In this document: piece after piece, positions 1 through 13,760 of the stretch | Numbering within the stretch: position 1 is the stretch's first letter | Layout: every line of letters starts with the position of its first letter | Origin: Apostichopus japonicus | Lineage: Eukaryota > Echinodermata > Holothuroidea > Aspidochirotida > Stichopodidae | DNA length: 64,000 bases | Direction: 5' to 3' | Assembly: GCF_037975245.1 (NCBI RefSeq) | Contig: NC_092571.1 | Span: 28,128,564-28,192,563, forward strand | Translations under genes and position numbers: made by a program | The notes under the pieces: generated by a model | The model's input: only the letters and a program-made list of their open reading frames with translations | What the model was told of the DNA's origin: nothing | Databases searched by the model: none

Positions 1-1834
1 GTGATGGCAATCTAAGCAAAACCTCACTGGCACGAGGTGATAATGTAGAAATTCTTTATCTATATCGATCTCCCATATTATGGTATGACAGTTACATGCA
101 ACACGTACTGCGTATATCCGGAATTTGTTGTCGCTGTGTGAGCCTGTTCCCACTGGGTAATTTAATTACTGCCCATGCACATGAATACAAAAGGCTTCGG
201 TGTATCACATATTCAACAGCTAACTACAGCTACGGATTTGAAATAGTGTGACGATGATGCGTTTGGTAAATAGCGGCTTTTTGTCACACGAGGCAGTGTT
301 ACTTCTTATTCTCCGTGTTAGGACTTGAGCTGTCATATAGTAGGCCGGTACCCACAACTATAGCTCAAATGCTCGGAAACTGTCGTTGTCAAACATATCA
401 CCTTTTCTATACGTTGAACAACAAAGGAAACGAAATTCTTTCACGGATGAGGTATGTACAGCTTACGCAGCAGCAGTCTAGCTGCCTGTTCCGTATATAC
501 TGCATTATTAGTCTGAATAATAAATTAAGCCGCGCTCTATATACAAGATATCCAGACACAGTGTGTTGTAAATGCCGCTCATTGATGAATGAGATTAGTG
601 AGATAAAAAGGAATTAAGATATCATTATTTTACTGTATTTTTTAAGGTTGTGGTACATCGTGACGGGTTAGAATCATGGTTTAATTAAGTTGAAAATGTA
701 ATCCTCCTTGGAATTATAAGCACGAGGCGGGTTAAGACAGCTATTATCATTTATTCCAGTATTTTACAGCATAGGACTACATGTAGGTCTCTCACAATAT
801 TATGTAGGCATTTAAAGGTCTAAGATAATAACAGTATATTACTCAGTGCTACAACTTGAATGAAGACTGCACAGACGACGGTAAATGGCAAATGCCCAAA
901 AAGTCAATAAATCAGTTTTTTTTTTCGGTTGATAATCCAGGTTTATGGATGCATTGTCGCCGATAAACCAGGATTTTCAACTGATTATCCAAGAATTATC
1001 GAATAAAATTTGTAATATCAACCGACCATCAAAGATTTTCGATTAAAATAATCCAGGTTTATCACATTAGTTTAGATGATCCTGGATTATCGGTTACTAC
1101 CCAGGATTAGAGAGGCTGGATTTTCGACTGATAGATCTGGATTCTTGACCGATTAACTCGGAATTATTGAACGATTAACTGTGTTTATCGATCTATCATG
1201 GGTACAGTATTTGGCTTGCCAATACGTAGGCAATAAGCCTTTAGCATATGGCGTCGATGCGATAAACAACACGTATTTGTTTATGAAAAATCACCCACTG
1301 ATATAGCACATGATTACGAAAACCAGCGACTGGATTTAAAAAATACAGGTGGGTTAAATATAGTTCAAGGTTATCAGTGTTTGTAAAGCAATGATTCCTC
1401 AAGCACTTACATTGTCGAAAGAGGTTTCTGTGAGTCAAGCACAACTTCACAACAACGAGATCTACATGATAGAATAGGCTTACTTTCCCCTTTAAGAAAT
1501 TCGAATATTTTGACAATTTATAACTCCTAGCCATTGCTTATTATATTATAGTTCACTGTAATCTGATTGTGGAGATATATGCGGCCTACGTATTAACCAT
1601 GTAGGCTGCAACATAAGTCTACATGATATATGTAGTGTCCATTCAGGACCACCGTACTTGGAACAAAGAACTTTGGCCTACTCAGTGAAATTCCGGAAGA
1701 ATGTTGCAGCCCTTTAATCAATATTATACACAAAACGTAACACGGACTAGCAGACGTGAACAACGACAACAACAACCAGGAAATGGGATTTGGTATACGG
1801 CACTTACAATTCAGTAAAGAGGTGCACCGACAAT
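1..1834. other. Upstream non-coding sequence
   Basis: Short unrelated open frames only (a 100-aa frame at 315-617 has no recognisable domain or coding pattern). It holds the array at 920-1200. A 5' untranslated exon of oxygenase A could lie here or at 2196-2800, but I cannot place it. Confidence 0.6.
920..1200. repeat. Degenerate short-unit array (GATAATCCAGG/CCTGGATTATC)
   Basis: Units of roughly 25 bp alternate in both orientations, for example GATAATCCAGGTTTAT, GATAAACCAGGATTTTC and CCTGGATTATCGGTTA. A decayed palindromic satellite; no gene. Confidence 0.65.
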
Positions 1835-1838
1835 TTAA

Positions 1839-2195
1839 AGACATTGAAGACTCGCCCCAAGGCGTGCCGCCCTCTGAAAAAAGTTAACATTCCGTTGCTT
1901 GCATGTGAAGTTTTCTGCTTGTCTCTACCAAATGCAGACAGTAATGAAACGTGATACCTTGTTATCTTTTATCTAGACCTGAGATATAATCGCTGCTATG
2001 TACACTGTGTTGTGGGTATAATGACCGTAGCTGCATGTATTGACTGTACACTAGTGTCTAACTACCGACGGTAGCAAGCTGTGTGTGTATTTTCTGGGAT
2101 CGATGGTGGTGTCTAAAACTTCTGTTACACCTCATTCGAAACTAGGTCAGATAACCGGCATCAGACGTTTCTTTGTGCGCGAGTCTTCACTCCCT
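1839..2195. mobile_element. TTAA MITE family 1, copy 1 (357 bp)
   Basis: Starts AGACATTGAAGACTCGCCCC after TTAA (1835-1838) and ends GCGCGAGTCTTCACTCCCT. The interior matches copies at 54991 and 56205 almost throughout. The right flank has lost TTAA (it now reads TTTTT). It lies just upstream of oxygenase A. Confidence 0.85.
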
Positions 2196-2813
2196 TTTTT
2201 CTGCAATCCACATTTGGGTCGCGCCCTATAGCTAGCAAGCAGGCCGTCGGCTTATACCATGACATCACAGCATTGACGTATGAAACTGCGGTGAATGGTG
2301 GTGGGTGACTAGCATTCGAAGCTATACACTGTACAGTAGGTAGTATAGCTTACTGGGCTTCAGTCGATCAAACGTAGTTGAGAAACAAGTCTGACATCGG
2401 GGACAATAAGATCACCACAATTCATGTTTGCAGTATTCATTTTTCCTTATGGATATCATTAAACTGTGAATACATTGCTCTTTATTAGATATGCCAACGG
2501 GTTCCCGGTCCCATGGGCTGTTATATCGGACCCCCTCCCTCCCCTGATCGCCATGCCTTCCGATGTAGAATGCACTCAATATGTACATGCATTGAGAACG
2601 TGGGTCAGATTCTTCCGAGTCTCTTGCTAAATATCTGATAGATAAATGGATAAACACAGCCCCTGTAAGCCCTCATACAATTCTCCTTTTTAATTGTCAT
2701 ATACAGATTACGGTATGTCTTCACTTTTGATGATTTCCTAGTTTATTTTATTTTACTTTTCTTAATTTTTTAATCAAATTTAAATGATTTTTTCTTTCAG
2801 AGCGTGACAGATT

Positions 2814-5800
2814 ATGGCGTCTCCTCAAGCAGAAAACGAAGACGGGGTGAATGTAAACCAACAAGGACCGCTTTCTACAGCTACATTATTTAACTCATCA
2901 CATGAGACGCCCTCTGCAGTGGAAGCGAAAATAATAGGTAAAGGCTCTCACTATACTCGGTTATAGCGAAACAGTAGGAATTGCCCTATAGCTTACGAAA
3001 GATCAAATGCTGTCATGCATGGTTTACAGTTATTGTGTTTGTCTTGTCTGGTCGTGCCATGTCAACGTGTCTTGTCTTGTATTATTGTTTGTTTATAGAA
3101 TCGGATTGAGTCATAAAATATTATTTTACACCTTATGCTGCAGCGTTTACGAGTGGTTCGTCAATTCAATAAAACTAAACTTCGATCAAAGTGCGACATC
3201 TTTTCTATCGGCCAAATCTTTTTTAGTAGTGTGTGGTAGGCAAATTAAAGGTTTGTGATTCGATCCGGATAATTTCGTTATTTGCAAAAAGTATTTTAGA
3301 AGGATGTTGTAGGGTGTAGATTTATAGTAGTGGTACTGTTAGAATCTGCTGTATCAATTCTTAAAATTATGAGTTGTGTCAATATGACCGCCAGTCCTCC
3401 CACAATAGATACCCGTGACACAACAACAGACGGCAACAGAGACGGCCGAATAGCCAAGGACAAGGACGGGGTAGGGGGGCGGTGGAAGGGGGAGGCAACA
3501 ATGATAGATGGACATGAATGTAAGCAGCTCAAAGAGAAATACTATTTCATTTGGAGCCTGGTGGAAGGTTACATGGACGAGGCGGTAGAGCCAGATGGTC
3601 GACGAGCACAAGCCCCCCCCCCACTACCCCCCCCCCCACCCTCCCCCTCAATGTTTTGTGGAAAACCTGTCATGCTAAAAAGTGCCTCTTCTTAAAGTTA
3701 AAGTGCCCTTTAATTATTGTTAATGAAAAGTACCCTTTATTTTTCATTTTTGTGATGAGAATATTTCCTTTTGTTCTTAAAAAACTGACCTGTTAAGAAA
3801 TTAAGAGAACTTTCATAGAAAGAGTTCTTTATTTAAAAAAAATAATACAGATTGTAACTAAAAAGTATTGTTGTTGTTAACAAGACATTCAAATACTGGA
3901 ATCTGTAGTACATTGAAATGCACAGCGGGTCCATTTTATATTAACGTTATGAGGTGTACCACTACCCTTCGGAGTTTGTGTCACCCCCCTCCCCCCTCCC
4001 CCTCCCCCTCCCCCTCCACCACCCAAATGAACCCATGACTTTAACCAAGTCGTCATAAGAGACAATGTAGGATTTCGTTATAACTAAAGAACGTAAATCC
4101 CGACGGTGAAAAGGATATGTCTTCCTTGTATAACAATTTCATAGAGTTTCTTTCTTCTTTTTCTTTGGATTTGTCCCTGGCTGCAGGTACAATTCCACAA
4201 TGGGTCTCTGGAAGTTTCCTTCGTAACGGTCCCGGTCAGTTTGAAGCTGGCGAGCAAAAAATCGAGCATTTCTTTGACGGTTTTGCTCTTATGCATAAAT
4301 TTGACATAAAAGATGGTCAAGTTAAGTATAACAGTCGTTTCATTCGTAGTGACGCTTACGTCAAAGCGACTGAACAGAAGAGGCTAGTTTACTCAAGCTT
4401 CGGTCAAGCTTATATTCCTGATCCCTGTAAGAATATTTTCAGCCGTTTCTTCTCCTATTTTGACCTTGAACCTACGGATAACTGTAACGTAAATTTTATG
4501 CAGCTCGGAGAAGATTTTTACGCGCTCACGGAAAGTCCTAGGGTTATCAAAATTGAACCAGATGAACTCGACACAATTAAACAGGTGAGAATATGACCAT
4601 GTTTTTATGTTGTTTTTTCTTTTTTTTTCTTTCTATTTTGCCATTTTATTCTACTTCGTGCGATAAGCCTGACATCAGGCGCGGCGGAACGGAAAAATTA
4701 TTGGGGGGGGGGGCCTAATGTGTGGAGACTATCTAAGCGGAGCGCCACCATCGGTTGGCGCGGAGCGTACAAGAAAATTTGGGGTATTTCAAACCCCCAG
4801 ATGGCCGGAAACGGCACTTCCCGAGTGTTTTATGCTGCAAATACCTAGCCCTAAAATATGGGTCTCAAGCCTGCAATTTCTCAGATTGCACGTAAAAGTC
4901 TGTAAAAACATTGTAATTTGTATATTCGATGGTGTTTTAAGAGAGTAGCTATGACTCGTAGTGTACTCGCAAAGACGTTTTTGAGTGTGGTAAGCGCAGT
5001 GGCGGAGCTAGGGGTATTGGTCAGGGGGGGGGGGAGGGGCAAGAATGGTCTGTAGGGGCGCTTTCGACACTATCTAAGCGGAGCGCCACCACAGGTTGGC
5101 GCGGAGCGTACAGAGAATTTTTGAGTAAAGTTACTCCCTAGATTGCAGGAAATGACCCTTTCCGGGCGTAGCTAATTTGCAGATAAACGGAGAATAGGTG
5201 TCGTCGCCATTTTGTCGGAAAATTACACCAACAGAATATGACAAATGTCAATAGGTATATGAGAGCGCAATAAAATAGTCAATAATCGCGAATAAGTAAA
5301 AAGTAGTGAAAAGCTGAAAAGGGCGCCAGCAGTCCATTTGAGTCCGTCAGGGGGGGGCATCCGCCCCCTGACTGTATATATGGACGCTCCGCCACTAAGT
5401 AAGGGGATGTTGGAGAACTGGCTGAAATGAGGCAAGTCATTGGCCTAAGACGAAGTTGTGTTACGCTTACCGGTACTCACACTCACTGCTTCCACTTTTC
5501 ACGGGGCGTGAAAACGCTGTCGGGGTGACAATGTGGTCTATAGCCAGGGGACGGGCCGAGGGTCCCCCAGAAATTACTAAAATTATTACACCTATATAGT
5601 ATACGTGTGCATCGGACAGATCGACAAGTATGCATTGAAAAATGGGCAGATGCACGTTTCGGAGCCTTGGTAAATATTGGGGGGGCTTATCATGCATTTG
5701 CCCCCTCAACTTTTTCATTGGGGGGGGGCTGAGCCCCCCAAGCCCCCCCGGTTCCGCCGCCACTGCCTGACATTTCCCTACATTAGCACGAAATTTGAAT

Positions 5801-8268
5801 GGAAATATGTTCCCGTTCCATCTCACCTCTCTCCCTTACGTGGCCCACCAGTTCCACATGTCTCCATCTCTCCAAAACAAAACCATGCTCACGGCCGCTT
5901 AAAATTGGTCCATTACAGTTGACCACACCCTTTCACATGAACGATTATAAATTACTCTCTTTTTTTAAGGTAATTGTATTCATCCTTATAATACTTGTTC
6001 TTATTAAAGGCTAATTTATCTAGTTACATGACTGTTCACACCGCCACTGCACATCCACACTATGGTAAAGATGGTACAGTCTACGGCATGGGATCTACTT
6101 TTGGTCCAGGGAGTTCCTACAATATCATCAAATTTCCACCAGGTAATACTCTCTGTATATAATATTTCAAATTTAAGATAACAGTTACTTTTCTCTTAAA
6201 AATGACCGAAAATTCAGAATTACCATATTCATAATGTATATATCTCACAACCGGCCGGATCTTTTTCAAAATCCGGCCGGATCTTTTTCAAAATCTGGCC
6301 TGAATTATTCCTTAAAAAGGTGTTGGTATTAACTTAAATCAATGTAAACTATTTCCAAAAATTAATAAAAACATTCAAAGTAAGGAAAATATTAGGTTTA
6401 ACATGTTTAATTTAATTTTCGCAATGGTCTGACCCACTGTTTCTAAAGATCAACCAAAATAATACAACTACTGTAATAATATGAAGCTATATACAACAAA
6501 TACAGTTTGCAGTGAAATCATTTCTTGCAGCCTTCATCAGTTTAATATTGTGCATTTAAAATAGACCATTCATATGCTTATCAGTCAAAATACTGTTCCA
6601 TTGAATCTTTTACAGATAATATTGCAGTGTAAAAATTTGTTACCAAATAATGTTTTTTTGAGTTTTTTAATACTATTTTTTACTATTTTTCAAAGCAATT
6701 TTCCAGAGGTCCTGACTGTCAAATTAGAGACGTAATATCTGAGAATGACAAAATACTTGAAAGGTGACTGTGAAATTGAGCCGAGGAAGAATCAGACCAC
6801 CCCTTTTCAAATTCATTAAAAAACGTGTTTTATATTGTTATATTTATGAGCACAACCTCGCGTTTTAGAGCTAATTATAAATTTAATCTATACTTTAAAT
6901 ATGTCCCAGAATGTACTATTGGACATCTATTTTTTTTTGGGGGGGGGTGGGTGCTACCGCCAGACCACACTACATATAACAGTCGGCGTCAACGACCCCA
7001 GTGCCACCAGTTATGAAATCCTTCACCCGCCTCTGTCCCTCCGTAATAAGATGGGGAAATTAAATTGCCTTGAAAAGTTCCCTAATTATTTTCTTGACGC
7101 AATAACAATGTTGGTGTAACATAATAGTGTAGCAAGTTAAAAGACTGGTTTCTCGACTATACTGGGTCACATTATGCATTTTCTCTCTACTTAATTATTC
7201 CTCATACAGGTGAATCGCAAAACCAACTGGAAATGGCCAAAATATTCTGTAAAATCCCAGCCTCGTCGTCTCTCTACCCATCTTACTATCACAGTTTCGG
7301 CATGACTGAGAATTACATAGTCTTCCTAGAACAGCCGCTTACTATGAACATGTTCAAGATCATGTTTGCGAAACTTCTGGGTACAGACTTTGTGAATTGT
7401 ATTGATTATACGCCATCAGTACCTGTGAAGTTCCACATAGTCAGTCTAGAGGATGGTACCACGTTGACACGCAAGTACACCGCCGATGCTTTCTTTTGCT
7501 TCCATCATATAAACGCTTACGAGGATGACAGCCATCTTGTTGTAGATATCTGTTGCTATGACAACTCAGATGTCATGGAGGAAGCTTACTTGAACAGACT
7601 ACGAGATGAAACACTGTCCGCTGGAAGAGCTTTTGCGAAGCGATTCGTTTTGCCGTTAGAGCAGAAAATAGTACAGGTAAGTGGTAACTGCATGTGGGAA
7701 AATTATGCTAGCTTGAAACTTTAAATTTCTGGCCAAAACAAACCCCCAATAATTATGTACTTATGACGTTAAAGTAGAGCAATCTATTTTGTCCTTTACC
7801 AATGAAAATATGTTTTTCCTTTGCTGCACGTGTTCGAATGTCTTGTAAAGGAGATGTTTGCAGAGGGGGACGGGGGAGGGAAATTACCACTTTTAGATGC
7901 ATTAATTATTTTCACAATGGTCCAAAAAAATGCAGGCACCTGCTGTTGTAGAAAGTCAGTTTCCACAACTCAGAGTCTTCCATGACGGGAATTAGCCACC
8001 ACTCACCAATTAAATCTCCTCCCCCTTAGAATAGCGTCACAGAATGCATGAAAACTGCTTTGGACTGTGCGGAATTGTTTAAAGAAAATAACCTTATTGA
8101 TCTTCGTCGGCGAAACTGTGGATAAATGTTCCGACTCCTATAAGATCTTGTTGAATGTCAATTTACAATTGCGATTTTGAAACAAGTTATATATTTGACA
8201 ATAATTGAATATTATTAGTGAATATTCTATGTTTGCATATTTGGAAACATAGTTTAATGACCTTAGCT

Positions 8269-8303
<35 letters not shown>

Positions 8304-10023
8304 TCATCTCTCAACCAGGGCAACGAAGACAACTTAGTCACCCTCGAGAGTTGTGATGCCACGGCCTACCTCCAAGAGGATGAATCTGTACATTGCCATC
8401 CGGAGATGCTCACTGATCAATGTAAATAAATTCTTTAAATATAATAATAGTTATGGGGGACGATAAGGGCTCCTAACGCTGGGGAAAGGGGGGGGAGACT
8501 GGGAACTTTTTGCATAAACAAACAAAAAACCAAAATATTAGTTGATCATTGGTCTTACCTCTGACACCCCCCCCCTCCCAACCCCCGCAAATAAAAACTT
8601 TGTGCCAAGGGTCTTGCCGATCAGTAATACAATATAACAAGCTTATATTTCGTATAAAACATCATCATGTCATCATTGTAATCTATAACTTGATATCTGT
8701 GCAGTAAACTTTGGTTACAAAATAAATTTTTAAAAATGGCAAGTTTTTATTCATTACTTTGTTTACAGATGTAGAGTTGCCGAGGATAAACTATGATGCT
8801 TTCAATGGCAAGAAATACCAATATTTCTACGGTTTGGACACACTGGACCGTACGAAGGTAAGTTAAAGTAGGAGTATAAGTTTGAGTCCCAAGTTTCTAA
8901 AATGGCAGCATGTTTGTATTTCTTTTTTCATGTTCTATAGCAACAAACACCGTTGGTTTTCTTTGGTTTATCGATTTTAGTTCAGTAATCACTTTTGTGA
9001 GCAAAATGAGAAAATAAATGAGTTTTTGTTTTCTATTTATGGAAGACACAAAACCTTATCAATAGTAACATACTTTCGATGTCTATTTTGTACGCTGTTC
9101 GAGTTTGTAAATTATTTGCAAAAATTGTGATATTGAACGTAACACTTGGAAAAGGCCAAATTTGCCCATTGACTAACGTGAATATAAGTTTGATCCAGTC
9201 GTCTATTTCTTGATCATTTATGAGGAACGTATGCTAGTTTAAATACAACCTTTTGAGGTAAATATTTCAACGACATTTTTGTTTTGTTCTTCTCATCATA
9301 TAAGGTTGTAAAAGTCGACACGGTAAATAAAACCTTCATGAGCTGGAATGACCCATCGTGTTACCCTTCCGAGCCAGTCTTTATCCCCAGACCTGGTGGA
9401 GAAGCGGAGGATGATGGTGAGTTTCCATGGCAATGGTGTTCCAATTATTTATATAATTACACTAGGATTGTGTCATAACTCTTGCAATAGATTTAACCAT
9501 AACTATGCCATGATCTCTTGATGACGAGGATTTTAACAAACTTTCATAAGAGAACCTGCGAGCTCTTTCAGCAAATAAGCCAATTTCTTTGCTTATATAA
9601 ACTAGATATCTTTGGCTAAAATATGTCATTTTTTACATTTATGTATTGATGATTTTGTTTCAATGTACTTGGTTTGAGTTTTCGCTGCCGCTGCAATGCA
9701 CGCAACTGCACATAAACTAACACTATCAATGGCGGGTGGGGGGGGGGGAGGTAGAATTCTAATGCTAAGGTCTCATGAAAAAAACTTCTGTACGAAAGTG
9801 TATTGTACTGCAGAAAAATTATTTGATGGAGTTGTTAGTTATCATTTCTGTCTCATGTTTTATGTTCCTAGGTGTGGTTCTATCCAGTGTTATTGATTTG
9901 AAGGGGATAGGGAGACGTCCCTATTTGGTAGTCTTGGATGCCCAGTCGTTCACCGAGGTTGCTCGGGCAGAAATACCCGCAGAAGTACCAGTAGGTCTTC
10001 ACGGTATTTTCATCCCGAAGTAG
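2814..10023 (+). CDS. Carotenoid oxygenase A (BCO1/BCO2/RPE65 family), 8 exons
   Basis: Coding exons 2814-2937, 4187-4584, 6010-6142, 7210-7676, 8319-8421, 8769-8857, 9305-9416 and 9872-10023 join in consistent phases (1,0,1,0,1,0,1) to 1,578 nt, or 525 aa, a normal length for the family. These enzymes cleave conjugated double bases of carotenoids using a non-haem Fe(II) held by four histidines in a seven-bladed propeller. All four histidine motifs are visible: AHPHY (H189/H191), YYHSFG (H246), FHHINAYE (H317/H318) and LHGIFIP (H519). The PGQFEAG and PDPCKNIF blocks are also typical. The ATG lies 13 nt after a splice acceptor (exon from 2801), so a non-coding 5' exon should exist upstream; I could not place it. 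The exon 3 acceptor (6008-6009) is the least certain border. No transit or signal peptide is obvious, so action is probably cytosolic. The sequence does not tell BCO1-like from BCO2-like specificity. Confidence 0.93.
4676..5765. mobile_element. 1,090-bp hAT-like non-autonomous element with a nested element
   Basis: Left end CAGGCGCGGCGGAAC and right end complement CAGTGGCGGCGGAAC. A perfect 8-bp duplication, CCTGACAT, flanks it (4668-4675 and 5766-5773). The interior carries the dispersed core GCGGAGCGCCACC...GGTTGGCGCGGAGCG and long G/C runs. It lies in intron 2 of oxygenase A and contains no convincing ORF. Confidence 0.88.
4997..5397. mobile_element. 401-bp hAT-like element nested in the 4676-5765 element
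   Basis: Starts CAGTGGCGGAGC and ends GCTCCGCCACTA. The flanks ggtaagcg (4989-4996) and agtaaggg (5398-5405) match at 6 of 8 positions, a probable aged duplication. It also carries the GCGGAGCGCCACC core. Confidence 0.65.
8271..8300. repeat. (AT)n microsatellite
   Basis: About 14 AT units just before the exon 5 acceptor of oxygenase A. Confidence 0.95.
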
Positions 10024-10310
10024 ATCTCATCAGGATACATATACATTTGTTTTATTCATATGGATATGCATATGCATTTGCATATGATTTGACAGTAAAG
10101 AGAGAAAAAGATTCACTTTGTCTTGTATCGCTATACACATTAAAGAAGGAAGAAACTGGATTAAATTTGATTCCATAGGCGTAGAAACCACGCGTCCGCA
10201 CATCACCAGAGTTGGGGGGGGGGGTGTGAGAGAGGGGCATTTTGAAAAAGTGAGTACTTTTCGACCTTAACACTTTTTTTCAAGTAGGGTTACACATCTG
10301 AGCAGTGCTA

Positions 10311-10880
10311 AATTATTCAAGGAGAATTTCATCGACATTTAGAATATTTGAAATATGTAATTTTAATTGGATCGATTTAAAACTATATAATAGGTAACAT
10401 AATATGACCTACACGAAAATATCTACTTTGTAAAGAGTTTTCAATTCTTCTTAATATAAAGTCATTCTATAAGCAAAGCTGATGTCATACGGATACCTGT
10501 TTATGTTAATGAGGGTTTAATCAACGGTCTATTGCATGTGCGATTATCGCCGGTAAATGTACGAACGAGATGTATCGCAGGCTATGCAGGAGGCCCAATT
10601 ATTCAGGGAGAATTTCATAGACATTTAGAATATTTGAAATATGTAATTTTAACTGGATTGATTTAAATATAATAGGTAACATAAAATGTCCTACGCGACA
10701 GTATCTACTTTGTAAAGAGTTTTCAATTCTGTTTAACATATAGTCATTCTATAAGCAAAGCTGATGTCATACGAATACCTGTTTATGTTAATGAGGGTTT
10801 AATCAATGGTCTATTGCATGTGCGATTATCGCCGGTAAATATACGAACGGCGGATGTATCGCAGGCTATGCAGGAGGCAC
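10311..10880 (+). repeat. Two-copy tandem duplication, 286-bp period
   Basis: AATTATTCA(A/G)GGAGAATTTC begins at 10311 and again at 10597. Both copies contain GTAAAGAGTTTTCAATTCT and end in GTATCGCAGGCTATGCAGGA. Non-coding, downstream of oxygenase A. Confidence 0.85.
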
Positions 10881-13189
10881 AAGGCCGATTGCGACCTGGG
10901 ATAGGGTCGTTTTCGTGTCATACTTGATCTGATTCGTTTGCTGTTGACTACTGTCGTTGAGTTAAAGGGGACAGCTGAGGTTAGGCTTGCCGAGATGCTT
11001 TATTCTTGCAACATATGTGAATTTACGGTGCATTATCCATCAGTTAATAAACGAACAGCTGACGCCAACGGACCAATCAGATCCGAGAATGTTTAACATG
11101 TACTATGAATGAATAAAGAAATTGGTATTGCCTCTATAATCATTTTTCCACATTTCATACTGCGTTTGTCCGTTGATATAGTCAATGCTGATATTTCGTT
11201 GTTGTTAATAGAACGACATATTTCTTAAAAGTATACTATTTAATAGTTAAATTATCTTTATGCTAATTTTTTTGCCAAAACATATAAATAAACACAGAAA
11301 TCGGAAAATTAAATATTTTGTTCACTTTACTGTCACTACGTTTTCTTTTAGCAATATAAATACAGACTATAATTATATTTTTATTAGTTTCTGCTTTGAA
11401 GTAAGGAAAATGAGGGAGGTTTGATTTTGTCTCCCAAAAGTATATGTGCTTTTGCCCCTCCGCTGTACTCTGTCCCGATTTGGATTTTTAGGGGGGTGGG
11501 CTACGAAAATTGGCTTGCATCCTTTCTAGTGAGGGGACTAAAACGAGAGGTTTCGCCTCCTCTTTGATAAGGTTTTGATTCGGTAAGGGGCTTATCTGCA
11601 GAATGGTGCGACCGTTTACATACTACATTTGTGTTGTAAAACTTGATATCTTGCCAGTGCACACGAATTTACTTGCGTGCAATGTTTTTTTTAATTTTTA
11701 CAGTGCCCGTTCCTTTTTTGCCTTTTCACTCTGTAGCAAATGAATTTATTGTAACGTGCTGAATACACAGAGGACTTAAGGATTTATATCCTGTCGGAAA
11801 TGAATTTCCATTCAAATCAAAGTCATACTCGTCTCGTGCCCTACGAAATTATTGCCCTCCCCGCTTCGCGCCCATATAATCAATATTCTTTCCCCCCCCC
11901 CTCCTCCCCCTCCCCTCCCCCTGTTGGCGAGAACTTGAGGCAATGAGATTAATTTATTAAAGGCAATAAGGGACACGAAATTGATCTGGTAGTGGGTTAC
12001 GGCGAAACCACATATATTCATATCACGTACCGGAGAACAAATGGATTTGCCTACTCACGTGAAAATGGATTTATTGCATTGTATGCGACATAAAATATCA
12101 GAAATCTGTAGATATTTAGTGATGTCATAAACTCTCCGGCTAGCAACAATTGAACTACAAAATGTGTTTTCATTATAATGTACACGCTATTTTGTATTTC
12201 TTAGTATCGAAGAAGTATAATTCCGACAAACAAGTTGCATGTTGTAATTCTAAAAGCAGAAGACGTTGACAACTAATCAAACATTCCAAATTTGATATAA
12301 TTCACTGATAAATCAATAATATTATTGTACAAGGAACAGTTATATGAGAAAAAACTTCCATGCGTGACGTCATTGCAGCGTTGACCGTCGGGCAGCCTAG
12401 ACCGTCCTTGTGGATCAGTTAGGGAAGGGTGTATCTTGTACAAATAGTTTACTCATATCTAGAGTAAGGAACGGGATTTTATCAACAGACAGTAAGAATG
12501 TTTTTTTTTCTTCCACATAATAAGTTTAAGATTTTTCTGCGACTAAAATATCCCTTTAAAATCGCAAAGATAACTAGAATTGTTTTGTTAAGTTTTAACA
12601 GTGCATGAAGTTAACGGATCTTTTCGTTTCAAACCTTCAAATATTCAGTCGAATGAACATCAAATAAATCATTCAAACAATCATAATAACAATAACAAAT
12701 GGTCATGTCAACAACTTTCGTCTACCATTTCATTTTATTGGCTTTGACATGTATAGAAAAAATCATTCCGAATTAGTTTGCATCTGTCTCAGGAAACTTA
12801 AAAGTGGATGAAATGTGACGTTTACAGAAAGCTAAAACCGAGGTTTAATTTCCATAATGATGTTCTTCTCCAACTGCCTTTGGTAAGATGCAACCCGATC
12901 ATCTCTCGCAATCCAAAAAAAAGTAGAGCAGACGACTTCTAATTGTTTATCCGTCTGAAGAATGTAGTTTTCGTGCAGGCTTATCAGTACATTACGGACG
13001 GTCTCCTATGGATCGAATATCCTGCAGGCTCTAGGACCTTTTTTGTTGTTGCAGAGGACTAATATTCTATGTTCTTCATGGTTCAAGTAGTAATGTGGAT
13101 TAGGTGGAACTTCCCAGTAGGGATGCACTACCCATCGCTTCTAGTAATAAATCCTGTTTATATTTAGTTCACCTGGTGAACTTAACCGC
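10881..13189. other. Intergenic, no gene seen
   Basis: AT-rich sequence between the oxygenase genes, with a C-run near 11890. No exon-like frame or structured element was recognised. Confidence 0.6.
11112..11117 (+). promoter_or_regulatory. Candidate poly(A) signal of oxygenase A
   Basis: AATAAA about 1.1 kb past the stop, beyond a tandem duplication. Weak support. Confidence 0.2.
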
Positions 13190-13760
13190 AGTCATCTTTA
13201 CAAATACAGTCTTTTGTTGAAAGCCCGAAATACAAGTGAATAGACCCAAGGTGAAGCAGACAATACAGAATGGAACTGGTTCGACTATTTCTCTCTTACG
13301 GATGCTTATAATTGCCATAAATAGCAATAAGTATATATGATATAAATTTCATCAAAGTGCCCTTTTGTTATGGGAGAAATAGTCACCTAGGTTTTGGCTC
13401 TGGGAATGAGTGAGTTAAATATTAAAACAAAAAAAATGTTATAGAATTTGCCGTGATGAATGACATCATGAACCATACCGCACAAAGGCAGCCATCTTTA
13501 TAAAAGAGAGTCTTTGGTTGGCAGCCGAAAAACTAGTGAAAAGACCCAAGGTGAAGCAGACAATGCAGAATGGAACTGGTTCGGCCATTTCTTACTTACG
13601 GATGCTTATAATTGCCATAAAGCGCTTATAAGTATAGATGATATAAATTTCATCAAAATGCACTTTTGTTATGGGAGAAATAGTCACCTAGGTTTTGGCT
13701 CTGGGAATATAAGTGAGTTATATATTAAAACAAAAAAAATGTTATAGAATTTGCCGTGAT
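13190..13760 (+). repeat. Two-copy tandem duplication, 300-bp period
   Basis: GACCCAAGGTGAAGCAGACA occurs at 13243 and 13543. Both copies continue with AATGGAACTGGTTCG and CACCTAGGTTTTGGCTCTGG. An open frame in copy two (77 aa) is not shared intact with copy one, so I do not call it a gene. Confidence 0.85.

Noticed and set aside
315-617. 100-aa open frame at the window start
   Set aside because: Cys/Arg-rich with no recognisable family, splice structure or coding bias; likely chance.
3330-3695. 121-aa open frame in intron 1 of oxygenase A
   Set aside because: Ends in poly-Pro from C runs and has no domain. Oxygenase coding text is continuous without it.
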